Assembly: GCA_045545575.1 (NCBI GenBank)
Contig: JAZQBE010000049.1
Span: forward strand, 1-21,723
Source of the DNA: Shuttleworthia sp045545575
GTDB taxonomy: Bacteria > Bacillota > Clostridia > Lachnospirales > Lachnospiraceae
Direction of reading: 5' to 3'
Length of the DNA stretch: 21,723 bases
Position 1 is the first letter of the stretch. Every line of letters starts with the position of its first letter. Positions 21,486 to 21,723 of the stretch are shown here, piece by piece. The notes beneath the pieces are model-generated. The model did not search any database and was not told the DNA's origin. It worked only from the letters and a program-made list of their open reading frames with translations. The translations under genes were made by a program, and so were the position numbers.

Positions 21486-21514
21486 ACTATAGAGAAAAGA
21501 TCCGTAAAAGTCAA
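21486..21514 (-). promoter_or_regulatory. Strong promoter of the rpmH operon
   Basis: On the minus strand, TTGACT (21509-21514), exactly 17 bases, TATAGT (21486-21491). Five of six match at each box. The start is expected near 21479, giving a leader of about 134 bases. Confidence 0.88.
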
Positions 21515-21546
21515 GGTTTTTTTCGTATTCCGGGGTCTTTTCCTTC

Positions 21547-21567
21547 TGTGGACAACTCTGTGGATAA
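21547..21567. promoter_or_regulatory. Two DnaA-box-like sites (oriC edge)
   Basis: TGTGGATAA (21559-21567) is the exact complement of the DnaA box TTATCCACA. TGTGGACAA (21547-21555) differs at one base. Both have the same orientation, 12 bases apart. The rpmH-dnaA gap is the usual oriC position in Firmicutes, so these probably belong to the origin; the rest would lie right of the window. Confidence 0.75.
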
Positions 21568-21629
21568 GTGTAAAATTTATACACGGTCAAGTCCTATTAT
21601 TGGTGTAAATTGCTCATCCTGCATAATCA

Positions 21630-21722
21630 TTAAGCTGCATCAAGCAGTGCCTGTTGGATGGATGCGATTTCCTTCAACTTTGGAAAGATATCATCTTTTA
21701 GCCGGTTGAACGTACTTCCGGA
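21630..21722 (-). CDS. C-terminal end of an unrecognised ORF
   Basis: The reverse strand reads in frame for 30 residues, with STFNRLKDDIFPKLKEIA near its start and QQALLDAA before a TAA at 21630-21632. The rest lies outside the window. It resembles a helical C-terminus; I cannot name the family. Its minus-strand orientation does not fit dnaA, which would diverge from rpmH here. A mobile-element gene near oriC is possible. Confidence 0.4.
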   Translation of the reverse strand, partial: SGSTFNRLKDDIFPKLKEIASIQQALLDAA

Positions 21723-21723
21723 A

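Noticed and set aside
21399..21590. Minus-strand 63-codon ORF upstream of rpmH
   Set aside because: It spans the rpmH promoter and a DnaA-box-like site, and has no ribosome binding site or recognisable features.

Overview
The window looks like the chromosome-origin neighbourhood of a fairly GC-rich Firmicute of the Clostridia type, perhaps Lachnospiraceae or a relative; this is inferred from gene order and protein style, not from a marker gene. From the right edge leftwards, all on the minus strand and so reading away from the origin, lies the classic oriC block: rpmH, rnpA, yidD, yidC, khpB/jag, mnmE, mnmG, rsmG, three parS sites, parA, parB, a DUF4446 gene and a tRNA-Arg(CCU). Two DnaA-box-like sequences lie upstream of rpmH. 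dnaA is not visible, and the last bases hold only the C-terminus of an unrecognised minus-strand ORF.

The tRNA-Arg marks a clear boundary. Left of it (about 1-10300) the content is accessory. The most notable unit (7261-10222) is a putative ribosomally made, post-translationally modified peptide (RiPP) locus. It has a 71-residue precursor with six Ala-Cys-Gly motifs, three of them in a 13-residue tandem repeat, a radical SAM/SPASM enzyme with a complete cluster-ligand set, and a translationally coupled zinc-less quinone-oxidoreductase-like MDR enzyme. A divergent HxlR-family regulator sits across a 255-bp region with a candidate operator. The precursor and radical SAM enzyme resemble the poorly characterised 'ACGX' pairing. 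Linkage to an HxlR regulator and an MDR oxidoreductase suggests a redox or electrophile-responsive role rather than a plain bacteriocin; that part is inference.

Next to it (5952-7112) is a second compact unit. An XRE-type HTH regulator overlaps a one-TM membrane protein, and both end in what appears to be the same ~60-residue beta-rich domain. A divergent 70-residue orphan and nested inverted repeats sit upstream.

The left end (1-5838) carries a PARG-type macrodomain fused to an ADP-ribosylglycohydrolase, an unknown 177-residue protein, a lipoprotein of unknown function and a BspA-like leucine-rich-repeat lipoprotein. This part is peppered with eight copies (seven full, one half) of an A/T-flanked palindrome with a conserved asymmetric loop. 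One copy supplies a gene's stop codon, and another forms the predicted 5' end of an mRNA.

Two non-coding stretches stand out in the core block. The 432-bp parA-parB spacer is strongly T/G-biased on the plus strand and made of degenerate 9-mers. A 611-bp stretch between rsmG and parA carries parS sites and otherwise unexplained sequence.
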